From contig NC_090178.1 of the NCBI RefSeq assembly GCF_024679245.1, positions 17,610,213 to 17,674,212 on the forward strand: DNA of 64,000 bases, in the 5' to 3' direction. Both the position numbers and the translations under genes were made by a program. Numbering within the stretch: the first letter of the stretch is position 1; every line of letters begins with the position of its first letter. This DNA comes from Pseudorasbora parva. Lineage: Eukaryota > Chordata > Actinopteri > Cypriniformes > Gobionidae. Positions 37,208-49,330 of this stretch are shown here, piece after piece. A model generated the notes under the pieces. It had not been told where the DNA came from. It saw nothing but the letters and a program-made list of their open reading frames with translations, and searched no databases.

Positions 37208-38524
37208 TAGGGAAATCGGGGGATGCAGGAGAGGAAAAAAAATCTTTGTCTCCCTTTGATTGGTTGTTTTTTCTGTAAAGAACAAATGTGCACATGTAAT
37301 ATTAGCGTACATTTACTGTTGCCTACATCTAAATTATAGGCCTACCCAATTATGAAGGTCAGATTTTTAAAAATATTTTTATATTTAATTTGTAAATAAA
37401 TATATATATATATATATATTTTTATAATAAAGTGGTTTAATAACCTTATCTAACTGAAAAACAAAACATGAGCTACAATTTTGTTCAATTCAAATTGGCT
37501 ATAGGTTATTTTTAGTTACACTGATATGATGATTGCATAAAAAAAATAGTTCCCGTCAGCATATTTTAATAATTTGTTTCCTCATTTTAATTAGATCGTG
37601 GCCACATTGTATAATCCATTGCCTAGTTTTAATAAAATAAGAGAATAAATTATTTAAACGTGACCACGATTTACTTAACCAGGGACAAGCGGAAATTTGC
37701 CGCTTTAGATTCCAAAAGGAATCTTTGCTAACTCTCACAATCTCTCCACAATCTCTTTCAATTTCTTCACCCTGCTCGTTCTTAACTTAGATTTTTACTG
37801 TGCAGTTAGGTATAAGGCTTGCAATTTTGTTAAAACAATATTTAAACTATTGCTCCACTATTACTTAGCTATTTCACAGATTCTCGAACTAGCATATCAC
37901 CAAAGGGCATTCTGGGTTGACCGAGCGGCTGAGCAGACTGAGTGAGTTGAGCGGAATTTTCAGAAATGCGCTCAACGCTCTGGAGGAAATATTACCGCTA
38001 CTCTCCGCTCAAATGCTCTGGTACATGGTGGTCATAAAGGGATGGACATGGTCAGAAGCAATGCTCAGGTATAGGCCGTGGCATTTAAGCGATGCCCAAT
38101 TGGCACTAAGAGGCCTAAAGTGTGCCAAGAAAACATCCCCCACACCCCCCACCATTACACCACCACCACCAGTCTGCACAGTGGTAACAAGGCATGATGG
38201 ATCCATGTTCTCATTCTGTTTATGCCAAATTCTGACTCTACCATCTCAATGTCTCAACAGAAATTGAGACTCATCAGACCAGGCAACATTTTTCCAGTCT
38301 TCAACTGTTCAATTTTGGTGAGCAAATTGTAGCCTCTTTTTACTATTTTTAGTGGAGATGAGTGGTACCCGGTGGGGTCTTCTGCTGTTGTAGCCCATCC
38401 GCCACAAGGTTGTGCATGTTGTGGCTTCACAAATGCTTTGCTGCATACCTCGGTTGTAACGAGTGGTTATTTCAGTCAAAGTTGCTCTTCTATCAGCTTG
38501 AATCAGTCGGCCAGTTCTCCTCTA

Positions 38525-38985
38525 AGTAATTAATTACTGTCATTTAATTACTTTTTCCTTGGAAAAGTAATGAATGGGATTCATTTTAAATTGGTTGTTA
38601 AATTGGAATTACTTCTGATGTAATTACATTAAATACTGTATTACAGAACAATTCAACAAAATAGTGGATTTAACCTAAAAATGTTTTGCCTAATGTTAAA
38701 ATGTATGTTTTTAATGTAACCTTCTCCCTTCTCCAGTACAATAATAATTTATGTAATTTTAAATTATTTATTTAAAAGAATAAAAAAGCAGTCCTTGAAT
38801 TGTTTAAGTAGGCAAGGTTGATATGGGATTTAGAAGGCAATTAGTAGCTAGTAAGTCATGCAACACATTTTAGAGAGAGTAATTATACAGTGTACAGTAG
38901 TACTAATTACACTGTTGAAGACGTAATTAGTAGCTAGTAATGAATTCCTTTTTTAAAGAAAGTTACCCAACACTGGTCTTAAAAG
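38525..38985. repeat. Interspersed repeat with TAATTA-rich ends
   Basis: It replaces the missing 5' end of the Tc1-like element. AAGTAATTAATTACTGTC and TTTTCCTTGGAAAAGTAATG open it, and TAATTAGTAGCTAGTAATG and GAAAGTTACCCAACACTGG close it. The last motif is a familiar dispersed fish repeat end. A decayed relative may lie at about 43600-43680. Confidence 0.5.
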
Positions 38986-39085
38986 GTACAACCCAAAACT
39001 AAAATAAAACATGATCTTCCATCCCTTTGATTTTGAACACAAAATATGGGAATATTGAGCCTTTGAAGGACAGCTAATGGCATGC

Positions 39086-39235
<150 letters not shown>

Positions 39236-39990
39236 CTGAGCGACAATCTATTCATATGAATATGAAACAATATTAATGTCTGTAATGAAAGCTTGTTTAA
39301 GCCTTTCTCGCTTTGTACAATTACTGAGATTAGCGATAAGATGAAGGCGAAATAATTGCACAATAATAGCCAATAATGATACAGAAGGAGGAGAGCTCTG
39401 AGAGACAAATCAGCATCAGACAGCTGGCTAATTTTCACTGACCCTTCCCTTTCACGCAAAACTCTTCTATTTCTGTTTCTGCTTCTTTCTTCTCTCGCTC
39501 TTAGCCCCCTCCCCGGAGAAAGCGCAACTGCTTTGCATAACGGCTGCGTTGTGTTGTGGACCGGGAGGAGGTGGGTCGAGTCAGGCTGGCACTGAGGTAA
39601 GCTTTCTCGTTTTCCATCCTGACCAAACCGCCTCCACTCTTCCCAACACACCACCACAAGCCTCCCAAACCAACCCTCCTCCTCCTCCTTCTCGCTCCCC
39701 TCTCCACGTCACCCCTACACACTGGCTGTCCCCATCTCTCCAGGAGGCAGTTGTCAATCATCAGCGTCTCTCAGAATCCCGCTGGAGCTCATTGTGCCCG
39801 CGGTCGCCGGCGGAGGCAAGCGCTCGGAGGCAGCGGCGGGCCGCAGATGGAGAGTGCGCTGTCAATCATTGTCACTAATTATTAATTTCTGTCACTCAGC
39901 CCCGTGGCAACCACGCTCTCTGGCTCCCCCTCCCTCCTTTTCTCTCTTCCTCCTTCTCTCGCTGTGGCTTCTCTCTCCCAGGGTGAGTTG
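39236..39990. other. Candidate conserved non-coding island
   Basis: Two blocks are seen. The first is 39236-39480, with ATTCATATGAATATGAAAC, GAGATTAGCGATAAGATG, GGCGAAATAATTGCAC and AGCCAATAATGATAC. The second is 39735-39910, with GGCAGTTGTCAATCATCAGC and GCTGTCAATCATTGTCAC (TGTCAATCA occurs in both, a PBX/MEIS-type word), ending in ACTAATTATTAATTTC. A GC-rich stretch lies between. The frames here are low-complexity or domain-less. Confidence 0.45.
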
Positions 39991-40195
39991 ATTTGGTATG
40001 CCATCTCTGCGGCGGAGGGTTCAACCTTTCATTATGTGTCACACACACACACACACAGTACTCTCACCTAGGTCACTCCCCTTGACTCCCTGCTTGGTTT
40101 TAATTGTATTTTACCTTCCACCCCTTACTAAACCCTTTGCACCCTTTGACCTTCGTCCTATAGGCTCATGCCCCCCAACCCACATCTTCCTTGTT

Positions 40196-40302
40196 ACACA
40201 AACACAGTCACCTCACCTCTTTACTGTTGAAGTGATGTGAAGTTATATGACATACCTCCACATGACTTTAACAGTAAAGAGGTGAGGTGACTGTGTTTGT
40301 GT
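40196..40302. repeat. Perfect 33-bp inverted repeat, 41-bp loop
   Basis: ACACAAACACAGTCACCTC... at 40196-40228 is the exact complement of 40270-40302 (ending GTGACTGTGTTTGTGT). No mismatch was seen, which suggests a recent origin or an active constraint. Confidence 0.8.
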
Positions 40303-40394
40303 CATTAAATAACACCATTTAATTAGGCCAGTAATCGTGTGTTTCATTTGACAGGAGCGAGTAAAAGATTTGAACTTTGTGGGGCAAATCTTGC

Positions 40395-40595
40395 TAGTAA
40401 AAAAAAAATCAGGTCTTCAACTGAAAATGTTCTAGTGACTGATCACATAAAAAAAAATTCAGTTGGCCAAATTTAATTTCTGTGAATTAAATTGCATCAA
40501 ATCACAGAAATTCAATTTGGCCAACTAAAAATATAGATGTGATCAGTCAGTAGAAAATGTTCAATTGGAGACATGATTATTTTTTTTACAGTGTA
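40395..40595. mobile_element. MITE, about 200 bp palindrome
   Basis: TCTTCAACTGAAAATGTTCT / AGAAAATGTTCAATTGGAGA, GTGACTGATCACAT / GATGTGATCAGTCAG and TCAGTTGGCCAAATTTAATT / AATTCAATTTGGCCAACT are nested inverse pairs. The right end reads TTTTTTTTACAGTG, the CACTGTAAAA-type terminus. Confidence 0.75.
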
Positions 40596-42054
40596 TATTG
40601 TTGTTTTATAATTTACTAATTTTACAGTTTCTTTTTAAAGTTCCTTTGATATAAAGTGCTAAATAAATGTGACTTGACTTCAAATTCTGGCTTTTTGCCT
40701 AATTCAAAAGGTGACCATGGTTAAAAACCACAAATTATGATATCAAAACTTCCTCGTATAATCCTGCTCAACTCATTTTAAAAGATAAAAACCTCAAGGC
40801 CACAAACTTACTTAAGTCTCTAATCATGTTCTTGTGTGCATAAAGAATATACAATGACTAGTTGTGCTAGTGATGTGAGTTATGAGTTATTGTTGTAATT
40901 TTTAACTTTATATTAATAATAATAAACTTCGACTAACTATAAGTAACGTTGCTACATGTCAACTAACTCTTAGAGGTTACCAAGTTACGGGTAGGTTAGA
41001 ATAAGTTGAGGGGTGGCTAATTTATTATATTATATATTATATTTGAAAAACCATAATATGGGTACTGAACTCCTGGTACAAATCATCTTGATTTCAAATC
41101 ATACATACTTTTATGACATTCAGGATGAAAAACCGTTTCAGACCACTACTTTCCTCATTGAACAAAACTAAACCAGACCCCCTCTTCCTCTCTCTTTCTG
41201 CTCTGCATATTTTTTTATCCATATCTCTCTCATTCTGTTCACAGCCCTGCAAAAAAAAGGCTTTTAAAAACCAAGATGAAGCACTTATCAGAACCCTTCA
41301 ACACATCCTCAGTTCATTCTTTGAGCCTGTGAGTTATGAAAACAGCATTTTCCCTGACATCAACCACTCACAGGCTCCACCAGTGCCTCCCAACTAGACC
41401 GTCAGTACACAAATTAGACATCACTGAAAAACAAGCAACAAGCATTCTTCAAAAACAGCTGTCAGCTGCACAAAGAACGAGAAACTGCATTTAACTGTCT
41501 GACATATAAGTACACATCATATAGTCTACATTAAACAGCGATCCTGCTAAAATACGTTTCCTTTCATGTCAAAGAATAACGACAGAATATGTTCTGTCTG
41601 ACGGAGTTGAGAACCGAATTAGTGAACAATTTCTTTTGTAATACAATAAAGAAATAAAACAGGCAAGGTGGCAGCACACAATTTGTAAGTGTACACATCA
41701 TGTACCAGGCTGACTTAAAAGCCTATCGTATCTAGCAATAAGCATATACTGAATTTCATTCATGTTCCACCTTTTTTTTTTTTTGACATTGTGACTCAAA
41801 GAGTAATGGATGTAATTGCGAGAGGAACCAAAAAGCAAATTGCACAGCAATTACAGCTTACTTGTGGAAGAAGAAAAACATCAGTAAGATACATCCGAGA
41901 GGAAGAGAGCGAAATGTTCTCTTGTGAGCGTCTACCAAAGATTTGAAGACTGCTCATGTTCCAAACAAAATAAAAAATGTCAGACATTTGATTGAGCAAA
42001 AGGTAAACTCTTTTAAAGAGTAAAATTACCTGTAAAAAAGAAAACGCTTTTCCA

Positions 42055-42245
42055 TTAAAGGGTTAGTTTACCCAAAAATGTCAATCCTATCATTATTTAC
42101 TCACCCTCATGTTATTCCAAACCTGTAAGACCTTTATTCATCTTCAGAACACATGAAGATATTTTTGATGAAATCCGAGAGTTTCCTGACCCCTCTATAG
42201 ACAGCTATTTAACACTTTCAATGCCAGAAACTACACTTTTTGACC
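42055..42245. mobile_element. Half copy of the common DNA transposon end
   Basis: TAAAGGGTTAGTTTACCCAA, then TTTACTCACCCTCATGTTAT, TCATCTTCAGAACACATG and GATGAAATCCGAGAG. The opposite end is not found nearby. Confidence 0.7.
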
Positions 42246-42782
42246 TAAGAAAGACCTAAGAAAAGCATAAAGTGATTCAGAACAGCTTTTGCCATTGTAG
42301 TAAATTTCCGTTCATAGTAAACATTTGAGAGTGGAGATCTAAAATCTAAGTAGTAGAATGGGATGGTTCTATGGTTCTACATAGCACCATTTGACAAAGG
42401 TGCTGTATAACACCTTTAAAGATGGGTCCTATATAGCACTTAAAGGGGTTCCCCTATGATTACAAGCCAATTAACCACTTTTAGAGCTATTTAGCACCAT
42501 TTCTTTAGAGTGAATATTGTGTCACTAAAAATACAAATAAAACACTCCCTTGCCTGTTAGCTATGCATCAGATCTGCCATTCCTGCTGTGCATAACAAGT
42601 GTGTAAAATTTTTTAAAGCATTTATTCTGAATTAAAAGGTCTGTGTAAACACTTTTTTGTGGTATGCAGAGACATGACTTATTTGCTACCTTTGCAATAT
42701 AAAGACAATTACATTTAAATGTGCCTTTATTCATGGGCAATAGATGGAGCACAGAGAAATAGCTTATTCCTTTTCATACTCT

Positions 42783-42990
42783 CTTAAAGGGTTAGTTCAC
42801 CCAAAAAATAAACTTTTGCCGTTTATGATTCACCATCATGTCATTCTAAACCCGTAAGAACTTTGTTCATCCTCGGAACACAAATTAAGATATTTTTGAT
42901 GAAATCCGAGAGCTCTCTGACCCCTCCGCAATTATTACCACTTTCAAGGCCCAGAAAGGTAGGTAAGACATTGTTAAAATAGTCCACCTG
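42783..42990. mobile_element. Second half copy of the same transposon end
   Basis: TTAAAGGGTTAGTTCACCCA, ACCCGTAAGAACTTTGTTC, GGAACACAAATTAAGATA, ATCCGAGAGCTCTCTGACC and CCCAGAAAGGTAGG appear in the same order and orientation as 42055-42245. Confidence 0.75.
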
Positions 42991-43059
42991 ACTCCATGAG
43001 GACCCCCTTCTTCTGTGTGAGTTTCTATGGTAAATGGACTGCATTTATATCCACATGGA

Positions 43060-43062
<3 letters not shown>

Positions 43063-43155
<93 letters not shown>
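43063..43155. repeat. (GT)n microsatellite, about 46 units
   Basis: An uninterrupted run. Cys-Val frames over it are artefacts. Confidence 0.95.
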
Positions 43156-43156
<1 letters not shown>

Positions 43157-43320
43157 AACTTTGGAGTCACTACATTTGAAAAAATAAAAATAATTAAAGT
43201 GATCAAAAGTGATATTTAAGATATTTTATCACAAAAGATTTCAAATGAATGCTCTTCTTTCTATTCATCAAAAAAAAAAAAAAAAAAAAAATCCTTACAC
43301 AAATTGTATTACGGTTTTCT

Positions 43321-43440
43321 CAAAAATAATTAAGCAGTATGTTTCTTGAGCACCAAATCAGCTTATTAGAATGATTTCTGAAGGATGTGACACTGAAGAC
43401 TGGAGTAATGATGCTGAAATTTCAGCTTTGCCATTTTTTT
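43321..43440. mobile_element. Fragment of the TTCAAAAGTTT-type repeat
   Basis: TTTCTTGAGCACCAAATCAG, TTAGAATGATTTCTGAAGG, GTGACACTGAAGACTGGAG and TTTCAGCTTTGCCA match the interior of 13158-14569 (same strand). Confidence 0.65.
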
Positions 43441-43939
43441 TGTTGCCATAAATTAAATTTTTAATATATTAACAAGGCCTTAGAATTGCCTTTAAAAGTC
43501 CTATAAATTGTAATCATTTTTCACAATAGTACTCTTTTAAATATAGAACATTAATATGTGTTATATTTGAAAACATAAGTGAGGTATGATAGTGTGATTT
43601 TAAAACACCACGTTACTTCCAAAAAGCGACTTGATTACACAGCAGTTGTTACTTGTAACACATTACACCCAGCAATGGGAATAATAATTTAATAGTTACG
43701 GCTCTACACCAGCAGAATGAAACCAGAATATGGTTTCAAAATACAACATCCACATCCCATTGATGTTCTTTACCTGAGGGGAAATCCTGTTTAACATTAT
43801 AGCACAAAACACTGAATATCACAGAACTAAAGAGAAATTGAATATCAATTTATTTCAGAAATAGTACAGCATAACTCTAAAGAATATAAGAAATACAAAG
43901 ACAAAATAGGGAGAGAGAAAGCGCGCGAGAGAGAAACGA

Positions 43940-44480
43940 GGCCATAGGATTAAAAGCTAATAGCCAGGGGTGCTTGTCCTGTCTGATTTGCTCTTAGTAC
44001 AAAATGTTTTCACACAGTAAAACCGCCCCATCACCACAGGTGTTGGCACAATGCTGTGATTGCCCTTGACAAGAGAAAACAGCGGAAAGGCTCCAAAACC
44101 AGGAAACTTTGAAAGACAAGGTCACAACTTTGCTTGACATCAAAGGTTAATCCAAGAAGTTTTTTTAATCATAGAAATAAAAGGAAAAAAATAAAACACA
44201 ATAAACCAGCAAGTTTATTCAACATCCTTGAGACATCACCTTCACCCAAAGAGAATAATGGCTCTTTTGTGTTTTATATTTTTCAGTTTATGTTTCTTGG
44301 ACAATGGTGAAGATTTAAATGAGAATTGCTGCGAGGGAATCTACTGGTTTAGATCCAAAGCTCGAAAAACAAACGAGCGGCAAAACACTTGATTTAGCGA
44401 GCATTTGTGCGATCAAGAAGCAAGCTGAAAAAAAATGGCACATAAAGTTCTTTATGCAAGTGATGTAACTCTAATGCCAT
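43940..44480. other. Unique DNA, possible non-coding island
   Basis: Non-repetitive sequence with CACCACAGGTGTTGGCAC, GTGATTGCCCTTGACAAG and GATTTAAATGAGAATTGC. No coding frame. Weaker case than the islands listed elsewhere. Confidence 0.25.
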
Positions 44481-44841
44481 CTAGCAGGAAGTATATCTCC
44501 AAAAACATCTCTCTTCGTGTGGCCTGCTACATCCCATGAACTCCAGCTTTGGACTAATACCGTCTCTCCAACAGACTCCATACATACTTTTATCCTCACA
44601 GCGTGTTTACATCGCTTGTTTTCCGTGATGTATGTTTCATTTGTGCAGTCAGTCTTTCCTGTAATTCTCTCCGTCCTTTGCTCTTGCTTAGGTTGCAGCT
44701 TCACTGCTATGTAAGCACTCTCAAACGCACACTGTGCCCACAGCAGCAGGTCTCCAACTGTCACTTCTCTTGCTCCACAGTCGTTCGCACTCTCTATTCG
44801 TCATTCTGCGAAGGTCTTAAGCCTGATAGTTGCAGCAAACA

Positions 44842-44861
44842 CCCCCCCCCCCCCCCCCCCC
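44842..44861. repeat. Poly(C) tract
   Basis: Twenty C in a row followed by an A-rich run. Length may be inexact because homopolymers are error-prone. Confidence 0.85.
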
Positions 44862-45114
44862 AAGAAAAAAAAACGAGGGAGTCATCACTTTTAAATCCTG
44901 CAAAAAGAGCATCAATGGAATGGTATGTTTGCTGGAGATCCTTGCACAACTGGCTGCTCAATTATAATCTTTGGGATGATAAAATCTGCTGATGGACTCA
45001 CCGGAGTGAGAGTGGCACACTAACACCAATGTCTCTGTCATTTGCCACGGTTAGGACACAGGATGCTGACATGTTGAGCTGTGGTGCTCATGTTGGGGAT
45101 GCAGGTTTAATTTC

Positions 45115-45297
45115 AGGCCTTTTTTTTCCACATTTTTCACAATTTTCACAGCAGTTTTAGCCTTTATTGGATAGGACAGTAGAGGTTTGACAGGAAAGCG
45201 TATGGTGGAGAGACAAGGGAACGGAATCGGCAAAGGACATCATGCTGGGAATCGAACTCGGGTCGCCGGTGGCTCAGTTGCGCTATATGTCGGCACC
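45115..45297 (-). mobile_element. SINE-like element with tRNA-type B box
   Basis: On the minus strand the unit starts GGTGCCGACATATAGCGCAA and has GCGACCCGAGTTCGATTCC, containing the GTTCGATTCC pol III B-box. It runs through CTTTCCTGTCAAACCTC and TATCCAATAAAGGC and ends in AAAAAAAA. This order (promoter-like head, body, A-rich tail) fits a tRNA-derived SINE. The head does not fold into an intact tRNA. Confidence 0.6.
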
Positions 45298-46341
45298 ATA
45301 CTTTAAAAAAATATGGACGTAGTATCCATGACATCACCAGTAGCATTCTCAAGAGCATTTTTGAAGTCCAAAAGTGGGCGTATCTTGGCAGCACGTCAAC
45401 ATGCGTCACTCCCGGATAACAATAAAATGGGCAAAGAGGCCCATGCCATAGCAATGCCCTTAATTTAGCAGAACTTTAAGGCATAATATAATTTAAATGG
45501 ATGAAGTATGAAAAATTCACCCCCCTCACAGTTGTCATATAGGGAAAAATTAGCTATATAGACCAAAACCTCTTTTTGTACCAGGCTGTAAACATCTTGT
45601 TTTTTGTTTTTTTTTGCTGTAAAGTTAGACGGTCTATAGGTCTATGGGATTGACTTCCTTTTGGAGCCTGTCTCTAACGGCCAGTCCATGAATTGCACTT
45701 TAAGTCACATCTGTGTTGGATTCAAGAGAGAGAATGGAAGGTTTGGTCGGCATGCTAATCAAGGCTATTGCCGTCGACAGCAATCTACTTTTATTTTTAC
45801 ATTTATAAGCCCATTTGATTTCCCCTTGTCTTTCTTTTCATTAAAAACAAAACAAAACAAGTGAATTAGGCCAATCCATTTTGTTAAAATACTCATTGGT
45901 TCAATAGAATAGCCAAAACACATAAACAATATGTGTTTACATGATTTTACTGTGAAAATGCTTATTTTTGTGTTAATGTATATCCAACTACTTCTCCACG
46001 AAAACTCAAATTAGCCCTGAAATGAGAGTAAAATGATAATAAACACCTCTAATCATCAAATTGTCATATAATGCTATCAGAAGTAATGAAAGTATTAACA
46101 AAATATTTGCTTTTAAATCTTCAAAAAAATTAAAATAGGAAATGCTAATTGAATTTAAAGTGCCTCACAGAATAGTTTGATTTTTGCTTTTCTAAAAAAA
46201 AAAAGAAAAAGAAAAATTTTTTTTGTTGCAATCAACAATGTCACACATGCTGCCATCTGAGCTTAACTTGAGATTGGAATATTCCTTTAATACTAATTTT
46301 TATTTACATCTCTCAAGAACTTAAATGGTACAAAATAGCTG

Positions 46342-47163
46342 CGTCCCAATTCAGAGGCTGCATCCTTCGAAGGTTGCATTCAAAGGTTGATTGCGTCACA
46401 CCGCGGCGAAGGCTGTCCCAATTCAAAGGCTCCTTCAAATGCGGCCTCTAAATGCATCCTTCATTTCTGATGCAATAAAGGATACAACAGATGGATCCTT
46501 CATGGCCTTGCCAACCCCAGAGTTAATTACGCGCCTGTGAAGACAGGATTCTTTTTTAAGAAATTGCCGCATTACACTTATAAACGTACGTCACAATCTT
46601 ATTATAATCTCTATGTACCTCCTGCTAGAACTAAATTGTAAACTGCCTTAAAATATACTGCCCCCTCGGACGGGAACTATCTTCAAATGAAATAGCAGCT
46701 AAATCCTTTGGTGTCTTTTAGTAATTTTATGTGCACTAGAGAAAGATTAAGTGATTTGCAAATGCTTCTACGGCTGTACCTTTATTAATATTTTATTGTA
46801 TGTTGTTGTTTGTTATGCGTATTTGTATTTCTGGGCCGCCTATCTTGACCAGGACACTCCTGTAAAAGAGATTTTTAAATTTAAGTGAGGTTCTCTCTTG
46901 ATTAAATAAAGGCTAAATAAAAAACTTATTTCTTACTAATATGTGATTATAGTTTTACTCTTTATTATCGACCATCAGTTTGTGAACCCTGTTTTGTTTT
47001 CAGTTTAATAACGTTAAAAAAGCCACGTTACTGCAACTCATCAACGGAAGCTGTCACAGTTTCTTGGCGACAAGAACAATCCTCTGTAGACTAGACCGTC
47101 CATTTAACAATGCTTGGGCTGACCTTCGTTGCCTTTGAAGGATGCAGCCTCTGAATTGGGACG
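46342..47163. mobile_element. DNA transposon with CGTCCCAATTCAGAGGC ends
   Basis: CGTCCCAATTCAGAGGCTGC at 46342 is the exact inverse of GCAGCCTCTGAATTGGGACG ending at 47163, followed by ATCCTTCGAAGG / CCTTTGAAGGAT. The left side repeats the end motif once more (CTGTCCCAATTCAAAGGCTC at about 46409). The 822-bp element has no intact transposase. TSD not clear. Confidence 0.8.
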
Positions 47164-48224
47164 TTACTTATGAAACTTTTGGCCCTCTAGCGGATGAATA
47201 TGGTTGTCCTATGGCTCATAAAACATAGACTTAAGATATATAACCAGTTTAGATGAAAAGGATCTCAAGCTGACTAGCTGAAGACGTTATTGTAGCTATA
47301 CCCATTAATAGACACAGTACTTCCTTGAAAATAAATTCTTGCACAGCGCTACAACAAAAAGAAATTACCCTTCACAATAGATAATGCTTTACAATGAACT
47401 CTGTTAGAGAGCTACATTTGGCAGTTTATCAGTTCAATAAAATACCTTACTCGCCTGTTGAGTAATAAAAATGCCATCTCTGTTGGCGTCTTACTTTTAC
47501 AATTTATCAAAACCCTCAGCTCTCAGCATCTCCAAAAAGAAAAAGCCAATCTTGAATCTGGGTTTATAGCGAGCTTTGTCAAGTTCTCTTTTTGCAAGCA
47601 GAAGCTCCTCTGTTCACCATTTTTTTTAAAACAGGTGATTGGTTCGAGGTTCGAGATTTAGCGCACTCCAAGTAAACCGTTCTCGCACGTTGTGACAATG
47701 AACCTTTACTGCCATACACTTCAAAGTAACTGAAGCAACTTTTCTCTATTTTCGGATATGGCGAGACATACACAACACATAAACGAGCACAGCACAGGCC
47801 AGTAAAAAAAGAGCACTGGGAAGGGGCTGAGAGCAGAAGCATCCTGTTTCCTGTGTGCCATTTAAAGCTGCTTGAGTAGGCCACATTTCTCAGGGAATCA
47901 GCTGAGTGCCCCGGCAGTGACCGTGCTGTTCCTGACCGTCTGAGAGGTGTTACAGTCTGAGATGTGGTTTCTGTGGGATTTATTACCACAGTGTGTACTG
48001 CCCTCAACTCTTACACTGCAGTAAAATACAACCCACATTCTTCACCAATCTACACCATAAGCCCGAATTTCTTTTCATCTCAATAGCAGTTACTATAGCT
48101 TCACTAGCAACTATCTTGAGCTGTGATGTGAAAGGTAGTAGAAAGGAAAAACAAGTGCATTCAGCACACACGAATATGCCTATTTCCCTACCATATGCGA
48201 AAAGCTGTGTGTCAGATATGTAGT

Positions 48225-48518
48225 ACATCAGCCTGTCTTCAGTGTCACGATGATCTATCAGAAATCATTCTAAAGCCACATTTCCACTGAAATTGTCCCA
48301 GGAACGTTTTCCCCCCCAGACCTGTTGCTGTCTGCGTTTCCATTGCGTTCTAAAGTACTGCATAGCGTTCCCAGTTCCCGCTGGATTTTGCCCTCCGCAT
48401 ATAAGCTTAATAAAGCCTGAACCTTGTCATCGGTCCATCAGTTGTATTTTTTAAACTCCATTTTATATTTGAAAAGTAAACAACTCTTCCTGTACGTACC
48501 ACAACATACTTTTATGAT

Positions 48519-48575
<57 letters not shown>

Positions 48576-48960
48576 GGTGGTTTAAATAAAATGCTTCAGA
48601 GTCAACCAATCAAAATTGTTGCATGAACTCAACAAATTAGTACCTAAGTCTCACCCCCGAAAGTTCCTGAACTTTGTAAAAGTACTACATCACAAACAGG
48701 GACTTTCTGAGGAGGAACTTTTACCAGTAACATTTATTATCAATTTTGAAAACAATTTTGCTGCCTAATTTTTCTGCAAACCATAATACTTTTTTTCCGA
48801 CAGGATTTTTTGATGGATAGAAAGTTCAAAAGAAAAATGTTTTTTGTAACATTATAATGGTCTTTACTATCTCTTTTGATCAATTTAATGCACCCTTGCT
48901 GAATAAAAGTATGAATTTATTATTTTAAAATCGTACCGTCCCAAAACATTTAAATGGTAG
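48225..48960. mobile_element. Interrupted TTCAAAAGTTT-type repeat with an inner insertion
   Basis: The outer pieces are TCTTCAGTGTCACGATGATC...AGAAATCATTCTAA (48237-48274) and, after the insertion, TTTATTATCAATTTTGAAA to TGAATAAAAGTATGAATTTA (about 48733-48925). Between them lies an unrelated segment opening AAAGCCACATTTCCACTG and closing AACAGGGACTTTCTGAGG, which contains a (TA)n run. Confidence 0.55.
48521..48570. repeat. (AT)n microsatellite, 25 units
   Basis: A pure AT run between GATAG and GAAATGG. Confidence 0.95.
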
Positions 48961-49077
48961 TATATAATTAATAAGGCATCCTTTTTTGGTTTCTCATTTT
49001 TGAAATAGATAATCTGACATGTGATTTTAGATCAGATGGGGACCTAAAAACATCTACAATAATTGACAACAGGGTGT

Positions 49078-49330
49078 TGAATTATTGGAAAATAATGCAC
49101 ACACGAGGTTATAATGCAGCCATGATGCGAAGCAGGTGTGTATTCTTTTTCAATAATTCAGTGGACTAGAATCAAATCATTTGATGAAAGTGATATGGAA
49201 AGACTCGTCTGGAAATACTTTAGCAGTGCGTTTACTGGAAAATATCTGGACACTTTAGAATGTTCGTCAACCAATCAGAATCAAGCATTTAACAACCCTG
49301 TGGTATGATATAATGAATTATTAAAAATAT
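49078..49330. mobile_element. Interspersed repeat with TTGAATTATTGG ends
   Basis: TTGAATTATTGGAAAATAATGC pairs with CTTTTTCAATAATTCAGTGG, flanking GCACACACGAGG and CGAAGCAGGTGTGT. The following block includes TGGAAATACTTTAGCAGTGC and CAACCAATCAGAATC. A second, shorter copy lies at 63815-63925. Confidence 0.6.

Larger units (their letters stand above)
36130..38020 (-). mobile_element. hAT-type transposon, 1.9 kb, inside the Tc1-like element
   Basis: It is bounded by CAGAGCATGTGAGCC at the left and, inverted, CAGAGCATTTGAGCGGAG at the right. The 8-bp target GTACATGG is duplicated exactly at 36122-36129 and 38021-38028, the hallmark length for hAT elements. Sub-terminal DNA is full of GAGCG/CGCTC words in both orientations, as often seen for hAT transposase binding. 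It carries a minus-strand transposase fragment (36877-37207) and a foldback insertion (36376-36632). It is too short and broken to be autonomous. Confidence 0.88.
35758..38524 (-). pseudogene. Tc1/mariner-type transposon split by a hAT insertion
   Basis: The 3' end CACTCACCTAATGGA follows TA at 35756-35757. The element runs 35758-36129, is interrupted by the hAT insert 36130-38020 (plus duplicated target 38021-38028), and resumes to about 38524, where it stops inside the transposase N-terminal part and the 5' end is lost. The C-terminal transposase piece (35765-36115) reads YFQQDNAPCQKARIISNW, KWPPQSSDLNPIGHFWD and LVESMPRRIKAVL. Where the sister copy at 17642 has catalytic Glu in NPIEHLW, this copy has Gly (NPIGHFW), so it is catalytically dead as well as split. 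Confidence 0.88.

Noticed and set aside
45240..45297. tRNA gene
   Set aside because: A B-box is present, but no acceptor stem or full cloverleaf can be formed. It fits a SINE head better.
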